From positions 1-17,867 of the forward strand of contig NZ_JAHYSG010000173.1 of NCBI RefSeq assembly GCF_022095675.1: a stretch of 17,867 nucleotides of DNA. Direction: 5' to 3'. Positions 7,546 to 14,899 of this stretch are shown here, piece after piece; position 1 is the stretch's first letter; each line of letters begins with the position of its first letter. The notes beneath the pieces are model-generated. The model worked only from the letters and a program-made list of their open reading frames with translations, had not been told where the DNA came from and searched no databases. The stretch comes from Dactylosporangium sp. AC04546. Its GTDB lineage: Bacteria; Actinomycetota; Actinomycetes; Mycobacteriales; Micromonosporaceae. Position numbers and translations under genes: made by a program.

Positions 7546-9830
7546 GCAGGGTCGCGAGGTGGTTCAGTGAGGTCGGGCTCGGCGCGCGGCTGGCCCTCGG
7601 CGGCGGGCGGGAAGGGCTGCTGCGCACCGGGCTGACGGCGGTCGGGGTGGCGCTCGGCGTCGCGGTCCTGCTGCTGTCGGTGTCGGTGCCGACGATGCTC
7701 GGCGCCCGCGAGGCGCGCGGCGACGCGCGCGACGACCTGCGGTGGGGCGGGGAGACGCCGGCGCGCACCGAGCACACCGTGCTCTCGCTCGCATCCGACG
7801 ACTCGTTCCGCGGCCGGATGGTCCGCGTGCGATACGTGATGGCCGAGGGTGCCGACCCGGTGCTGCCGCCGGGCGTCAAGGCGTTCCCGCCGGCCGGCTC
7901 GATGCTGGTCTCCCCCGCCCTGCGGCGGCTGCTCGAGTCGCCCGACGGCGCACTGCTGAGGGAGCGCTATCCGGCGCGGATCGCCGGCACGATCGGCGAT
8001 GCCGGGCTGGCCGGGCCGCGGGAGCTCTCGCTGTATGTGGTGCGCGACGACCTGCGGGAGGAGCAGTCCCAGGTGGAGCGCTTGACGTCGTACGGGTCGT
8101 CGAGCCCGGACGACGGGCTCGACCCGTTCCTGCTGCTGCTCGTCGTCGTCATCTTCGTGGTGCTGCTCATGCCGGTGGCGATTTTCGTCGCCGCGGCGAC
8201 CCGGTTCGGGGGCGAGCAGCGCGACCGGCGGCTGGCCGCGGTGCGGCTGGCCGGCGCCGACACCGGGATGGCCCGGCGCATCGCGGCCGGTGAGGCGGTC
8301 GTCAGCGCCGCCGGCGGCGTGCTGCTCGGCGGCGTGTTCTTCCTGGTCGGACGGCAGCTCGTCGAGCAGTTCGAGGTGGCGCAGCTCAGCGTGTTCGCCA
8401 CCGACGTGCGGCCGGCGCCGGCCCTCACCGTGCTCATCGTGGTCGCCGCGCCGCTGGCCGCGCTCGCGATGACGCTGCTGGCCATGCGCCGGGTCGTCGT
8501 CGAGCCGCTCGGCGTGGTCCGGCGGGCGGCCGCGCGCACCAGGCCCCGGCTGTGGTGGCGGGTCCTGCTTCCGGTCGGTGGGCTCGGGTTGCTGTATCCC
8601 TTGATCGGCACGAAGGGCGCGGAGTTCAACCCGTGGCAGGCCGTCGGCGGCGTCGTGCTCCTGCTGCTCGGTGTCGCGACCCTGCTGCCGTGGATGTTCG
8701 ACCGGCTGGTCGCGCGGCTCGCGGGCGCGGGCGCGCTGTCGTGGCAGCTCGCGGTCCGGCGGCTCCAGCTGACCGGCGGCAGCTCGGTGCGCGCCGTCAA
8801 CGCGATCGCGGTCGCCGCGGCCGGCACGATCGCGCTGCAGATGCTGTTCTCGGCGGCCCAGGCGGAGTACACCAAACCGACCGACCAGGACCTCTCCCGC
8901 GCCCAGGCGGTGACCATGGTCAGCGACTCGGAGCTGGGCCACATCCGCGGCGCCGCCGACGTCGACGCCCGCCTGCGGGCGACCCGCGGCGTGGCCGGCG
9001 TGAGCACGTATCAGCGCGGCATCGCGACCACGCAGACCAAGGACGTGAACGGCGACCCCGACATCGTCGAGGCCCTGGTCGCCGACTGCGCGGTGCTGCG
9101 CGAGCTGGCGACGCTGCCCACCTGCGCCGACGGCGACGTCTTCCTCCTGACCCCCGGCCTGGCCGGCCAGACGGTGCAGATCCGCGACCGGCCGTTCACG
9201 GTGCCGGCGTCGGCCCGCCCGGTGACCGCCCGCCCCGACCCGTGGGGCGACCGCCACGAGGGCCTGCTGTTCACCCCGTCGGCGGCGCCGCCGGCCCCGT
9301 CCACGGCGACGTTCGTGTCGTTCGTCCGCCTGGACCCGGCCGACCCCGACGCCGAGGAGCGCCTCCGCACGGCGGCCGCGGCCATCAGCCCGACGATGGA
9401 CGTCGACATCCTGATCCGGAACACGACCGACACGACGTTCGCGGGCATCCGCCGCGGCCTCTACGCGGGCGCGACGGTCACCCTGCTGCTGGTCGGCCTG
9501 AGCCTGCTGGTCGGCACCCTGGAGCAGCTGCGCGAACGCCGCCGCACGCTGGCCGCGCTCGTTGCCTTCGGCACCCGCCGCAGCACGCTGGGCTGGTCGA
9601 TCCTGTGGCAGACGGCGGTCCCGGTGGCGCTGGGCCTGGTGCTGGCCACGGCCTTGGGCCTGGGCTTGGGCACGGTCCTGCTCCGCATCGTGACGGTCCC
9701 GGTCCGCGCCGACTGGACGAGCGTGGGCTCGGTGACGGCCATCTCGGCGGCGGTCGTCCTCCTGGTGACGATGGCCAGCCTGCCGGCCTTGTGGCGCCTG
9801 ATGCGCCCAGACGGCCTCCGCTTCGAGTAA
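7542..9830 (+). CDS. FtsX-like ABC transporter permease
   Basis: This 762-residue membrane protein is the partner of the preceding ATPase. A first transmembrane segment (about 32-52) is followed by an extracytoplasmic domain (about 53-193), then segments near 195-218, 252-270, 294-316, 339-354, 366-388 and 416-437. A second outside domain (about 440-638) follows, and the last segments lie near 641-660, 686-713 and 731-748. Two copies of the FtsX cytoplasmic loop are visible: GGEQRDRRLAAVRLAGADT (223-241) and LRERRRTLAALVAFGTRRS (664-682). This is the duplicated-permease arrangement of large actinobacterial exporters. The substrate cannot be read from the sequence. PadR control suggests a toxic or signalling compound, such as an antimicrobial. 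Confidence 0.93.
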   Translation: MSRVARWFSEVGLGARLALGGGREGLLRTGLTAVGVALGVAVLLLSVSVPTMLGAREARGDARDDLRWGGETPARTEHTVLSLASDDSFRGRMVRVRYVMAEGADPVLPPGVKAFPPAGSMLVSPALRRLLESPDGALLRERYPARIAGTIGDAGLAGPRELSLYVVRDDLREEQSQVERLTSYGSSSPDDGLDPFLLLLVVVIFVVLLMPVAIFVAAATRFGGEQRDRRLAAVRLAGADTGMARRIAAGEAVVSAAGGVLLGGVFFLVGRQLVEQFEVAQLSVFATDVRPAPALTVLIVVAAPLAALAMTLLAMRRVVVEPLGVVRRAAARTRPRLWWRVLLPVGGLGLLYPLIGTKGAEFNPWQAVGGVVLLLLGVATLLPWMFDRLVARLAGAGALSWQLAVRRLQLTGGSSVRAVNAIAVAAAGTIALQMLFSAAQAEYTKPTDQDLSRAQAVTMVSDSELGHIRGAADVDARLRATRGVAGVSTYQRGIATTQTKDVNGDPDIVEALVADCAVLRELATLPTCADGDVFLLTPGLAGQTVQIRDRPFTVPASARPVTARPDPWGDRHEGLLFTPSAAPPAPSTATFVSFVRLDPADPDAEERLRTAAAAISPTMDVDILIRNTTDTTFAGIRRGLYAGATVTLLLVGLSLLVGTLEQLRERRRTLAALVAFGTRRSTLGWSILWQTAVPVALGLVLATALGLGLGTVLLRIVTVPVRADWTSVGSVTAISAAVVLLVTMASLPALWRLMRPDGLRFE

Positions 9831-9850
9831 CGCGAGACCGCGGCCCGCAC

Positions 9851-9920
9851 GGCCAGGCACGGCCAGGCACGGCCCGGCCAGGCCAGGCCAGGCACGGCAC
9901 GGCACGGCCACGCATGGCAC
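9851..9920. repeat. Pentanucleotide (GGCNN) tandem array
   Basis: Fourteen consecutive 5-base units read GGCCA, GGCAC, GGCCA, GGCAC, GGCCC, then three GGCCA, three GGCAC, GGCCA, CGCAT and GGCAC. The array keeps a strict 5-base register and starts 20 bases past the permease stop. It lies outside genes, so copy-number change would not shift a reading frame. It could arise by slippage or be part of a degraded larger repeat. Confidence 0.75.
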
Positions 9921-9992
9921 GAGCGTGGCCGCGGACCGGGTGCGGTCGGACACGGAGGGGGCCGTGGGCGGGCGCGGGCGCCCGGCTCGGAG

Positions 9993-10106
9993 CTGAGCCC
10001 GGCGCCGGGTGCGACCGTGGACGTGGCCGCGGACCGGGCGGGACCCCGGCAGCGACCACGGGCGCCGCGCGGACCTGAGCCCGGCGCGGGGTGCGACCGT
10101 GGATGT
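9993..10106. repeat. Pair of 32-base imperfect direct repeats
   Basis: Copies at 9993-10024 and 10075-10106 both begin CTGAGCCCGGCGC and continue to GTGCGACCGTGG, differing at two positions. A third partial copy of GAGCCCGGCGCGGG lies near 10133. A separate 17-base exact repeat, CGTGGCCGCGGACCGGG, occurs at 9924-9940 and 10022-10038. These look like duplications in non-coding GC-rich DNA. Confidence 0.65.
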
Positions 10107-10437
10107 CGAATCGGGGCGCAAGCCGGACACGAGCCCGGCGCGGGACGCGAACGCGGCGCGGGTGCGGGGCGCGGACCGGACGCGGCACGAATGGCGCGGC
10201 GCTCGAGGCGCCGGCAGGGTGCGGGCCGGGACGGCGGCGCCGCGCGACCGAGCGCGGGTATCGGACGAAATGGACGGGGCGGGCGCTGCGCGGCCGACGC
10301 GGACCCAGCGGATCGGCGGAACCGTGGCGCGGGAGGCACGGACCGTGCGGGACTGGCCTGCGCGCTCGAAGGCAGGCGACGATTTGCCCGATTCGCCCAG
10401 CCGGTTCGGTCACCTTCGTCGGCCGTGTGCCGGCTCG

Positions 10438-10497
10438 GCCATGATCAAGGGAAGTTTCTGGCTGTCCTGGCAGCCAGATGTTTCCCACGATCATGGC
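10438..10497. repeat. 60-base imperfect palindrome, possible REP/MITE-like element
   Basis: Two 27-base arms (10438-10464 and 10471-10497) pair at 22 of 27 positions around the 6-base loop TCCTGG. The outer block GCCATGATC pairs GATCATGGC, the middle GGGAA pairs TTCCC, and the inner TCTGGCTG pairs CAGCCAGA. The mismatches fall in two symmetric internal loops. It lies alone between convergent genes and is less GC-rich than its flanks. It is not next to either stop codon, and a proper terminator for the xyloglucanase is already present. This suggests a dispersed palindromic element rather than a terminator. Confidence 0.6.
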
Positions 10498-10565
10498 GCC
10501 CCCAGGGACGACCAGTAGATCGACCAGCGTCTTCGCACGGAGTGCGGCTGGGCCTGCAGAAAGGG

Positions 10566-10599
10566 GCCGGTCCCCGCGGTTGGCGACGCGGGGACCGGC
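10566..10599 (-). terminator. Terminator of the GH74 xyloglucanase gene
   Basis: GCCGGTCCCCGCG (10566-10578) and CGCGGGGACCGGC (10587-10599) are perfectly complementary over 13 pairs with an 8-base loop. The stem starts 11 bases past the minus-strand stop codon and is followed on that strand by CCCCTTTCT, a short pyrimidine run. Confidence 0.8.
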
Positions 10600-10610
10600 T
10601 GGAAGGGAGG

Positions 10611-13364
10611 TTACGCTACCGTGCAGGCCGTGCCGTTCAGGGTGAACGTGCCTGGCTTGCCGTTTGTGGTGTTGTTCCAGCTCGCGATGAAGCCGAAGTC
10701 CACCGTGCCGCCGTTTGCGGCGATCGTTCTGGTGTAGTCGGCGTTCGAGACCGAGGCGTTCGGGCCCGGGCTTGTGGCCACGCCGCCCCAGATCTGCTGG
10801 ATCACCTGGCCGTTCGGGTACGTCCAGGTCAGGGTCCAGCCGTTGATCGCGGACGAGCCGCGGTTGGTGATCTTCACCGCGCCCTGGAAGGCGCCGCCCC
10901 ACTGGCCCGCGACCGAGTATGCCACGGTGCAGCCACCCGTCGAGGACTGCGACGGGGACGCCGACGCGGAGCGGGACGGGGACGTCGAGACCGACGGGGA
11001 CGGGGACGCCGAGGAGCGCGACACCGACGGGGACGGCGACGCCGAGAACGACGACGGCGGGGCGCCCGTGCGGTCACCGTAGATGATGCCGCGGCCGTTC
11101 GTACCGAGGTACACCCGGCCGTAGATGCGCGGATCGCCGGTGATGGTGTCGCCGATGTTGCCGTACTGGTGCTGGTCGTCGTTGATCCGGACCCAGCTGG
11201 CGGCGTTGTCGTCGGAGCGGTACACGCCCTTCTTGCCGTCGACCTGGCCGACCATGAAGATGGCCTGGTTCGTGCGGCCGGGGGCGCCCTTGCCGAAGCC
11301 GATCGCGTCGGCGGCCTGCACCGTGGAGACCTTCGTGAACGTGGTGCCGAAGTCGGTCGACCGGTAGAGGCCGCCGGTCTTGCCGGACAGCCAGATCTCG
11401 CCGGAGACGCCCGGGACGGCCTTGAAGAGCGCCGTCGTGGGCAGGCCGGAGGCCGCCGCCGTGAAGGAGACCCCGCCGTTGCGCGAGACGTAGAACGTGC
11501 CGCCCGAGAAGCCGTAGAAGGTGCTCGAGTTGACCCGGTCCGACTCGACGATCGCGTTCTGCGGGATGCCGGAGGACTGCGTCCAGCTGTTGCCGAAGCC
11601 GACGGAGTAGACGACCGCGCTGTTCTTGGGCGCCCACACGAACCGCGAGCCGTCGGCCGCGGCCGAGATCGTGCCGCCCTCGTTGATGCCGCCCGGCTCC
11701 GAGCCCTGGAACCAGTTGGCGCCGCCGTCGGTGGAGAACGCGGCGTGGCTGTCGTTGGGGCGGTCGGCGTCGTTGAAGTTGCCGGCGCGCACCATGACGC
11801 TCGGGTTGAGCTCGGCGTAGTCCAGGCTCGTCGTCGACGTGAACGCCGGCGCCGTGAACATCATCGACGGTACCGCGTCCAGGTTGGTGTGGCGGAAGCC
11901 GGCGATGTCACCGAGGGCCGACACCAGCGGCGCGCCGCTGGGCGGGCTGATGAGGTCGAGGACGGCGGTCTCCTCCAGGCCGGGGGCCATCGGCTTGATG
12001 GTGATCTGGCCGCCCGTGTCCCACGTGGTGAGGTCGGTGCTGCCGTAGATCGTGGCGCCCGTGCCGTACATGAACCGGTTGGAGTTGAACGGGTCGATCT
12101 CCAGCGCCTCGTTCATCCAGCCCAGCTTGGGCGTCACCTCGGGAGGCTGGGGGTTCGTCCCGAAGGTCAGCCACGGCGAGCGGGTGATGTCCATCTTGTA
12201 CCGGAAGCTGCGGTTGGGGTAGCTCGTCCAGTCCCAGATCCGGGTCCACGTGGCCCCGCCGTCGGTGCTGCGGAAGAAGATCGCGTCGGGCCACCACGAG
12301 ATCTGGGTGGCGACCATGATCGTGTTCGGGTGCTGACGGTCGATCGTCAGGCCGCTGTAGCCGAAGTAGTCGTCGCTGCTGGAGGACGGGATCGGGCTGA
12401 TCTGCGTCCAGGTGCCGGTGGCGGTGGCGTACTTCCACACGTCGCCCTTGCCGCCGTCGTACGGGCCGCCGGTGTCCGACGTGGTGATGTACAGGTAGCC
12501 GCCGCTGGTGTCCAGCACACCCTTGTGCGCGATGTACCCGGTCGGCTGGCCGGCGACGCGCTCCCACGTCGAGCCGCCGTTCGTGGTGCGGTAGATCGTG
12601 TTCTGCTTGTCGGCGACGCCGACGTAGATGGTCTGGGTGGCGTTTCCGGCGGTACCGGTGCGCTTGTCGAACGTCACCCAGACGACGCCCTGGTTGTCGT
12701 TGAGGTACTGGTTGGGGTCGCTCGGGTCCTGCGCGTAGTTGCCGACGTTGGGGAAGTTCGTGACCTTCGCCCAGGTGACGCCGGAGTCGGTGCTGCGCCA
12801 GAGGCCGTTGCCGCTCGGCGCCCCGAAGTACAGCACGGAGTTCTTGTTGGGGTCGATGGCGAGTCGCTCGCCCATCCCACGGCCCGGCATGTTGCCGCCC
12901 AGCTTGAACGGCAGGGCCGTCGACTGCCAGGTCGCGCCCTTGTCCGACGAGCGCAGGATGGCGCCGTTGTTCGGGTCCCAGCTGTTGGTGTACATGCCGA
13001 CGGCGGCGTACACCTTGTTCGGGTCGACGGCGTCGGTGGCGAGGCTGGCTACGCCGTTCCAGCCCCAGTTGTCCTGGCCCACCCAGTCCAGCAGCGGGAT
13101 CCAGCGGTTGGTGGCGGAGTCGAGGCGGTACGCCCCGCCGATGTCGGTGCGAGCGTAGACGAGGTTCGCCTGGCTCTGGTTGAAGATGATCCCGGGGACG
13201 AAGCCGCCCCCCTCGATCTGGACGTTCTTGAACGCGTAGGGGTCGGCGGCCGCGGCCTCCGCCGGCCGGACGGCGGTCTGCACGGCGACGCCGACCGCGG
13301 CGACCGCCACGGCGGCGACGACGAGGACGCCGACTCTCGTCGATCTGTTTCGCATACGGCGCAT
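10611..13364 (-). CDS. Secreted GH74 xyloglucanase with C-terminal CBM2
   Basis: This 917-residue secreted enzyme acts on xyloglucan. A signal peptide (about 1-38; basic MRRMRNRSTR, hydrophobic core, AEA) precedes a tandem seven-bladed propeller GH74 domain (about 42-766). Repeated blade motifs such as LRSSDKGATW, WRSTDSGVTW and FRSTDGGATW are visible. The two catalytic aspartates are recognisable: Asp74 in YARTDIGGAYR and Asp486 in SALGDIAGFRH. A Ser/Pro linker (about 767-811) leads to a family 2 cellulose-binding module (812-917) with flanking cysteines and surface tryptophans (GWTLTW, IWGG, ASWNN). It is therefore probably targeted to cellulose-xyloglucan. The start is uncertain: ATG at 13364 is preferred, but ATG 13355 or TTG 13379 would also keep the signal peptide. 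None has a good ribosome-binding site. Confidence 0.94.
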   Translation of the reverse strand: MRRMRNRSTRVGVLVVAAVAVAAVGVAVQTAVRPAEAAAADPYAFKNVQIEGGGFVPGIIFNQSQANLVYARTDIGGAYRLDSATNRWIPLLDWVGQDNWGWNGVASLATDAVDPNKVYAAVGMYTNSWDPNNGAILRSSDKGATWQSTALPFKLGGNMPGRGMGERLAIDPNKNSVLYFGAPSGNGLWRSTDSGVTWAKVTNFPNVGNYAQDPSDPNQYLNDNQGVVWVTFDKRTGTAGNATQTIYVGVADKQNTIYRTTNGGSTWERVAGQPTGYIAHKGVLDTSGGYLYITTSDTGGPYDGGKGDVWKYATATGTWTQISPIPSSSSDDYFGYSGLTIDRQHPNTIMVATQISWWPDAIFFRSTDGGATWTRIWDWTSYPNRSFRYKMDITRSPWLTFGTNPQPPEVTPKLGWMNEALEIDPFNSNRFMYGTGATIYGSTDLTTWDTGGQITIKPMAPGLEETAVLDLISPPSGAPLVSALGDIAGFRHTNLDAVPSMMFTAPAFTSTTSLDYAELNPSVMVRAGNFNDADRPNDSHAAFSTDGGANWFQGSEPGGINEGGTISAAADGSRFVWAPKNSAVVYSVGFGNSWTQSSGIPQNAIVESDRVNSSTFYGFSGGTFYVSRNGGVSFTAAASGLPTTALFKAVPGVSGEIWLSGKTGGLYRSTDFGTTFTKVSTVQAADAIGFGKGAPGRTNQAIFMVGQVDGKKGVYRSDDNAASWVRINDDQHQYGNIGDTITGDPRIYGRVYLGTNGRGIIYGDRTGAPPSSFSASPSPSVSRSSASPSPSVSTSPSRSASASPSQSSTGGCTVAYSVAGQWGGAFQGAVKITNRGSSAINGWTLTWTYPNGQVIQQIWGGVATSPGPNASVSNADYTRTIAANGGTVDFGFIASWNNTTNGKPGTFTLNGTACTVA
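10930..11066 (-). repeat. Repeats encoding the Ser/Pro linker of the xyloglucanase
   Basis: The DNA is built from recurring words such as gacggggacg and gacgccga, which encode SPSPSV and SASPS units between the GH74 domain and the CBM2. Such linkers are flexible and often glycosylated in secreted actinobacterial glycosidases. The repeats could vary in number between strains. Confidence 0.6.
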
Positions 13365-13444
13365 GCTCGGAGCGCGCAACCTGGCCGGTCAACGAACCTG
13401 TCGCGACACGCAGGTCAAGCGCTTCGACAGTGTGAAAGTCTCAC

Positions 13445-13459
13445 GGTCGGTGACCGACC
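13445..13459. promoter_or_regulatory. 15-base palindrome in the xyloglucanase / unknown-protein divergent gap
   Basis: GGTCGGTGACCGACC has 7-base perfect arms around a central G. It lies just upstream of the TAGGTT -10-like box of the rightward gene, where a repressor would block polymerase. It is about 80 bases upstream of the xyloglucanase start, so it could serve both genes. The cognate regulator cannot be named. Confidence 0.45.
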
Positions 13460-13462
13460 CGG

Positions 13463-13468
13463 TAGGTT
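13463..13468 (+). promoter_or_regulatory. -10 box of a probable leaderless transcript
   Basis: TAGGTT fits TANNNT and is followed by exactly 7 bases before the GTG at 13476, so the mRNA would start at the start codon. The alternative is that GGTAGG acts as a weak ribosome-binding site 9 bases from the GTG. Confidence 0.45.
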
Positions 13469-13475
13469 GTCGCGG

Positions 13476-14552
13476 GTGAGAGCACGAGCACGACCGCTGA
13501 TCGCACTCGCCGTCGCGCTGGCGCTCGGCGGGTGGCTGCTGGCCGCTCGTCCGGCGCACCCTCCGGTACCGCCGCCGCAGCCGCAAGCGCAGACTCCCGC
13601 TCCACAGGCCGTGGCCCAGCGACCGACGACGATCCCGGCACGCCTGGCCGACGGCTCGGCGTTCACGCCGCAGTTCTACCCGGACGCTGCCACCGCGATC
13701 GGGACCGTCCGCACGCCCGACGCGACGGCCGAGCGCCTCGTGCTGCGGCGCGACGGCGTGGAGCGGGAGCTGCGGCGGGTGCCGGTCGAGCGTTACCCGC
13801 AGTTCCTCGGGTTCACCGCGGCCGACGGGGTGCTCTACTGGGCCGAGTCGACCGCCACGACCGCCGGGCCGTGGGAGACACGTATGTGGAAGGCGTCGCT
13901 GGACGGCGGGGCGCCCGTCTCGCTCACCACCGACGCGGGCGCCGCGGTCTTCTTCGACTCGCAGTTCGACCTGGTCGTGGCGGAGGGCCGGCTGCACTGG
14001 ATCGCCGCGCCGCCGGACGACTCGGACTCCACCGAGCTGCGCAGCGTGGCGATCGGCGGCGGCGGTGGAAAGGTCACGGTCGACTCGTTCCCGGGACGGT
14101 ACCGCTGGACGACGTGGCCCTGGCTGCAGAGCGCCGACGTGCAGAGCGGCCCGGTGGAGCTCGTCGACCGGACGACCGGCCAGCGGCGGACGGTCGCCGC
14201 GACCGCGGCCGAGACCCTGGGCTGCACGCCGGCCTGGTGCCGGTCGGTGGCCCCGACGGCGAGCGGCAACCTGTTCCAGGTCCTGCGCGCGGACGGGGCC
14301 GACCGCCGGCGCATCCCCGGCGAGGTGAACGCGGTGACCGTGGACGTCGGCCTGATGGACCGCTACGAGGTGCTCACCGAGCTGGCCGACGAGAAGGTGC
14401 GCGTGCTCGCGTACGACCTGCGCGACGGCACGATGAAGGTCCTCGCCGCGGACGTCGGCGTGGTCGGCGCCCGCGGCCCGGTGGTCTTCTGGTCGACGGG
14501 CGCCACGGCCCCGGAGGCGTGGAACGCCCTCGACCTGCGCACCCTGCCCTAA
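13476..14552 (+). CDS. Membrane-anchored protein of unknown function, probable beta-propeller
   Basis: This 358-residue protein matches no family that I can name. It opens with an arginine-rich start and one hydrophobic segment (about 7-24). This is followed by a Pro/Gln/Ala-rich spacer (about 27-52), which suggests a signal anchor and an extracytoplasmic body. The body has repeated four-strand units typical of TolB- or WD-like propellers: FLGFTAADGVLYWAES (about 110-125), ETRMWKASLDGGAPVSLTT, VAEGRLHWIA, and a closing VFWSTGATAPEAWNALDLRTL. A cysteine pair in LGCTPAWCRSVAPT could form a disulfide. The GTG at 13476 is chosen because the signal segment begins there and TAGGTT lies 7 bases upstream. 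It is divergent from the xyloglucanase, but a link in substrate is only a guess. Confidence 0.8.
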   Translation: MRARARPLIALAVALALGGWLLAARPAHPPVPPPQPQAQTPAPQAVAQRPTTIPARLADGSAFTPQFYPDAATAIGTVRTPDATAERLVLRRDGVERELRRVPVERYPQFLGFTAADGVLYWAESTATTAGPWETRMWKASLDGGAPVSLTTDAGAAVFFDSQFDLVVAEGRLHWIAAPPDDSDSTELRSVAIGGGGGKVTVDSFPGRYRWTTWPWLQSADVQSGPVELVDRTTGQRRTVAATAAETLGCTPAWCRSVAPTASGNLFQVLRADGADRRRIPGEVNAVTVDVGLMDRYEVLTELADEKVRVLAYDLRDGTMKVLAADVGVVGARGPVVFWSTGATAPEAWNALDLRTLP

Positions 14553-14561
14553 GGCCTACCT

Positions 14562-14804
14562 CTAGGGGCCAACCTCGTGGTGCTGCCGTTCGTCGGCGGC
14601 CCGCTCGTCCGCGTGCACCTGCGTGTCGGGCACGCGGTCGTGTGAGTGGCCGAGGACGCCCTCGATGACCGCGTCGATCGGCTCGCTGATGTAGTCGAAC
14701 GCCGGCACCGCGATGTCCTCCGCCTCGTCCCGGACGGTGGCGAGGTCGATGGCCTCGTCGACGCGCGGTACGCCGTGCTCGTCCCTGTTCGACATCTTCG
14801 CCAT
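14562..14804 (-). CDS. Small acidic hypothetical protein
   Basis: This 80-residue protein has no family that I recognise. It begins MAKMSNRDEHGVPRVDEAIDLATVRDEAED. The middle segment VPAFDYISEPIDAVIEGVLGHSHD could form an amphipathic helix, and the tail is rich in His, Glu and Asp. It looks like real coding sequence because it is acidic and non-repetitive, unlike the arginine-rich false frames around it. The ATG at 14804 is a choice of convenience. ATG 14795 and TTG 14837 are also in frame, and none has a clear ribosome-binding site. It converges on the preceding gene with only 9 bases between stops. Confidence 0.55.
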   Translation of the reverse strand: MAKMSNRDEHGVPRVDEAIDLATVRDEAEDIAVPAFDYISEPIDAVIEGVLGHSHDRVPDTQVHADERAADERQHHEVGP

Positions 14805-14885
14805 ACGTTTGAGATATCCCGCCTGGGTCACCCCCAAACCCCCGAAGCGGGCCGACGCAACACTCCCTATCCGGTTGACACCAGG

Positions 14886-14891
14886 TAGGAT
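14886..14891 (+). promoter_or_regulatory. -10-like box before the HTH gene
   Basis: TAGGAT lies 8 bases before the ATG at 14900, close to the leaderless spacing seen elsewhere in the window. The same region reads AGGATGAGGAG, which could instead act as a ribosome-binding site. ATCC (14869-14872) and GGAT (14888-14891) form a weak dyad around it. Confidence 0.3.
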
Positions 14892-14899
14892 GAGGAGTG

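Larger units (their letters stand above)
9831..10610. other. 780-base gene-free region rich in repeats
   Basis: This region separates the ends of the permease gene and the convergent xyloglucanase gene. Its open frames are Arg/Pro/Gly-rich on both strands and show no recognisable family. It contains a pentanucleotide array (9851-9920), imperfect direct repeats (9924-10106), a CCCGGCGCCGGG palindrome (9998-10009), a 60-base imperfect palindrome (10438-10497) and the xyloglucanase terminator (10566-10599). Nothing else is evident between 10110 and 10437. Confidence 0.65.

Noticed and set aside
9461..10902. Minus-strand Arg/Pro-rich open frames over the repeat region
   Set aside because: They are translations of pentanucleotide and direct repeats plus the palindrome, with no conserved motif and no plausible start signal.
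13365..13379. TTG at 13379 as start of the xyloglucanase
   Set aside because: It is in frame but has no ribosome-binding site and only lengthens the basic start of the signal peptide. ATG 13364 is simpler, but the choice is uncertain.
13431..13444. GTGAAAGTCTCAC as a CRP site for the xyloglucanase
   Set aside because: The half-sites are separated by 5 bases, not 6, and the outer bases do not match, so it is not a proper CRP site.
10017..13475. Very long plus-strand open frame upstream of the 13476 start, antisense to the xyloglucanase
   Set aside because: It is the complement of a clear GH74/CBM2 gene and non-coding repeats. Its translation is Arg/Gly/Val/Asp-rich with no family features, and only the part from 13476 looks like protein.
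14875..14880. TTGACA as a -35 box for the HTH gene
   Set aside because: It is only 5 bases from TAGGAT, and no -10 box lies 16-18 bases downstream, so the geometry does not fit.
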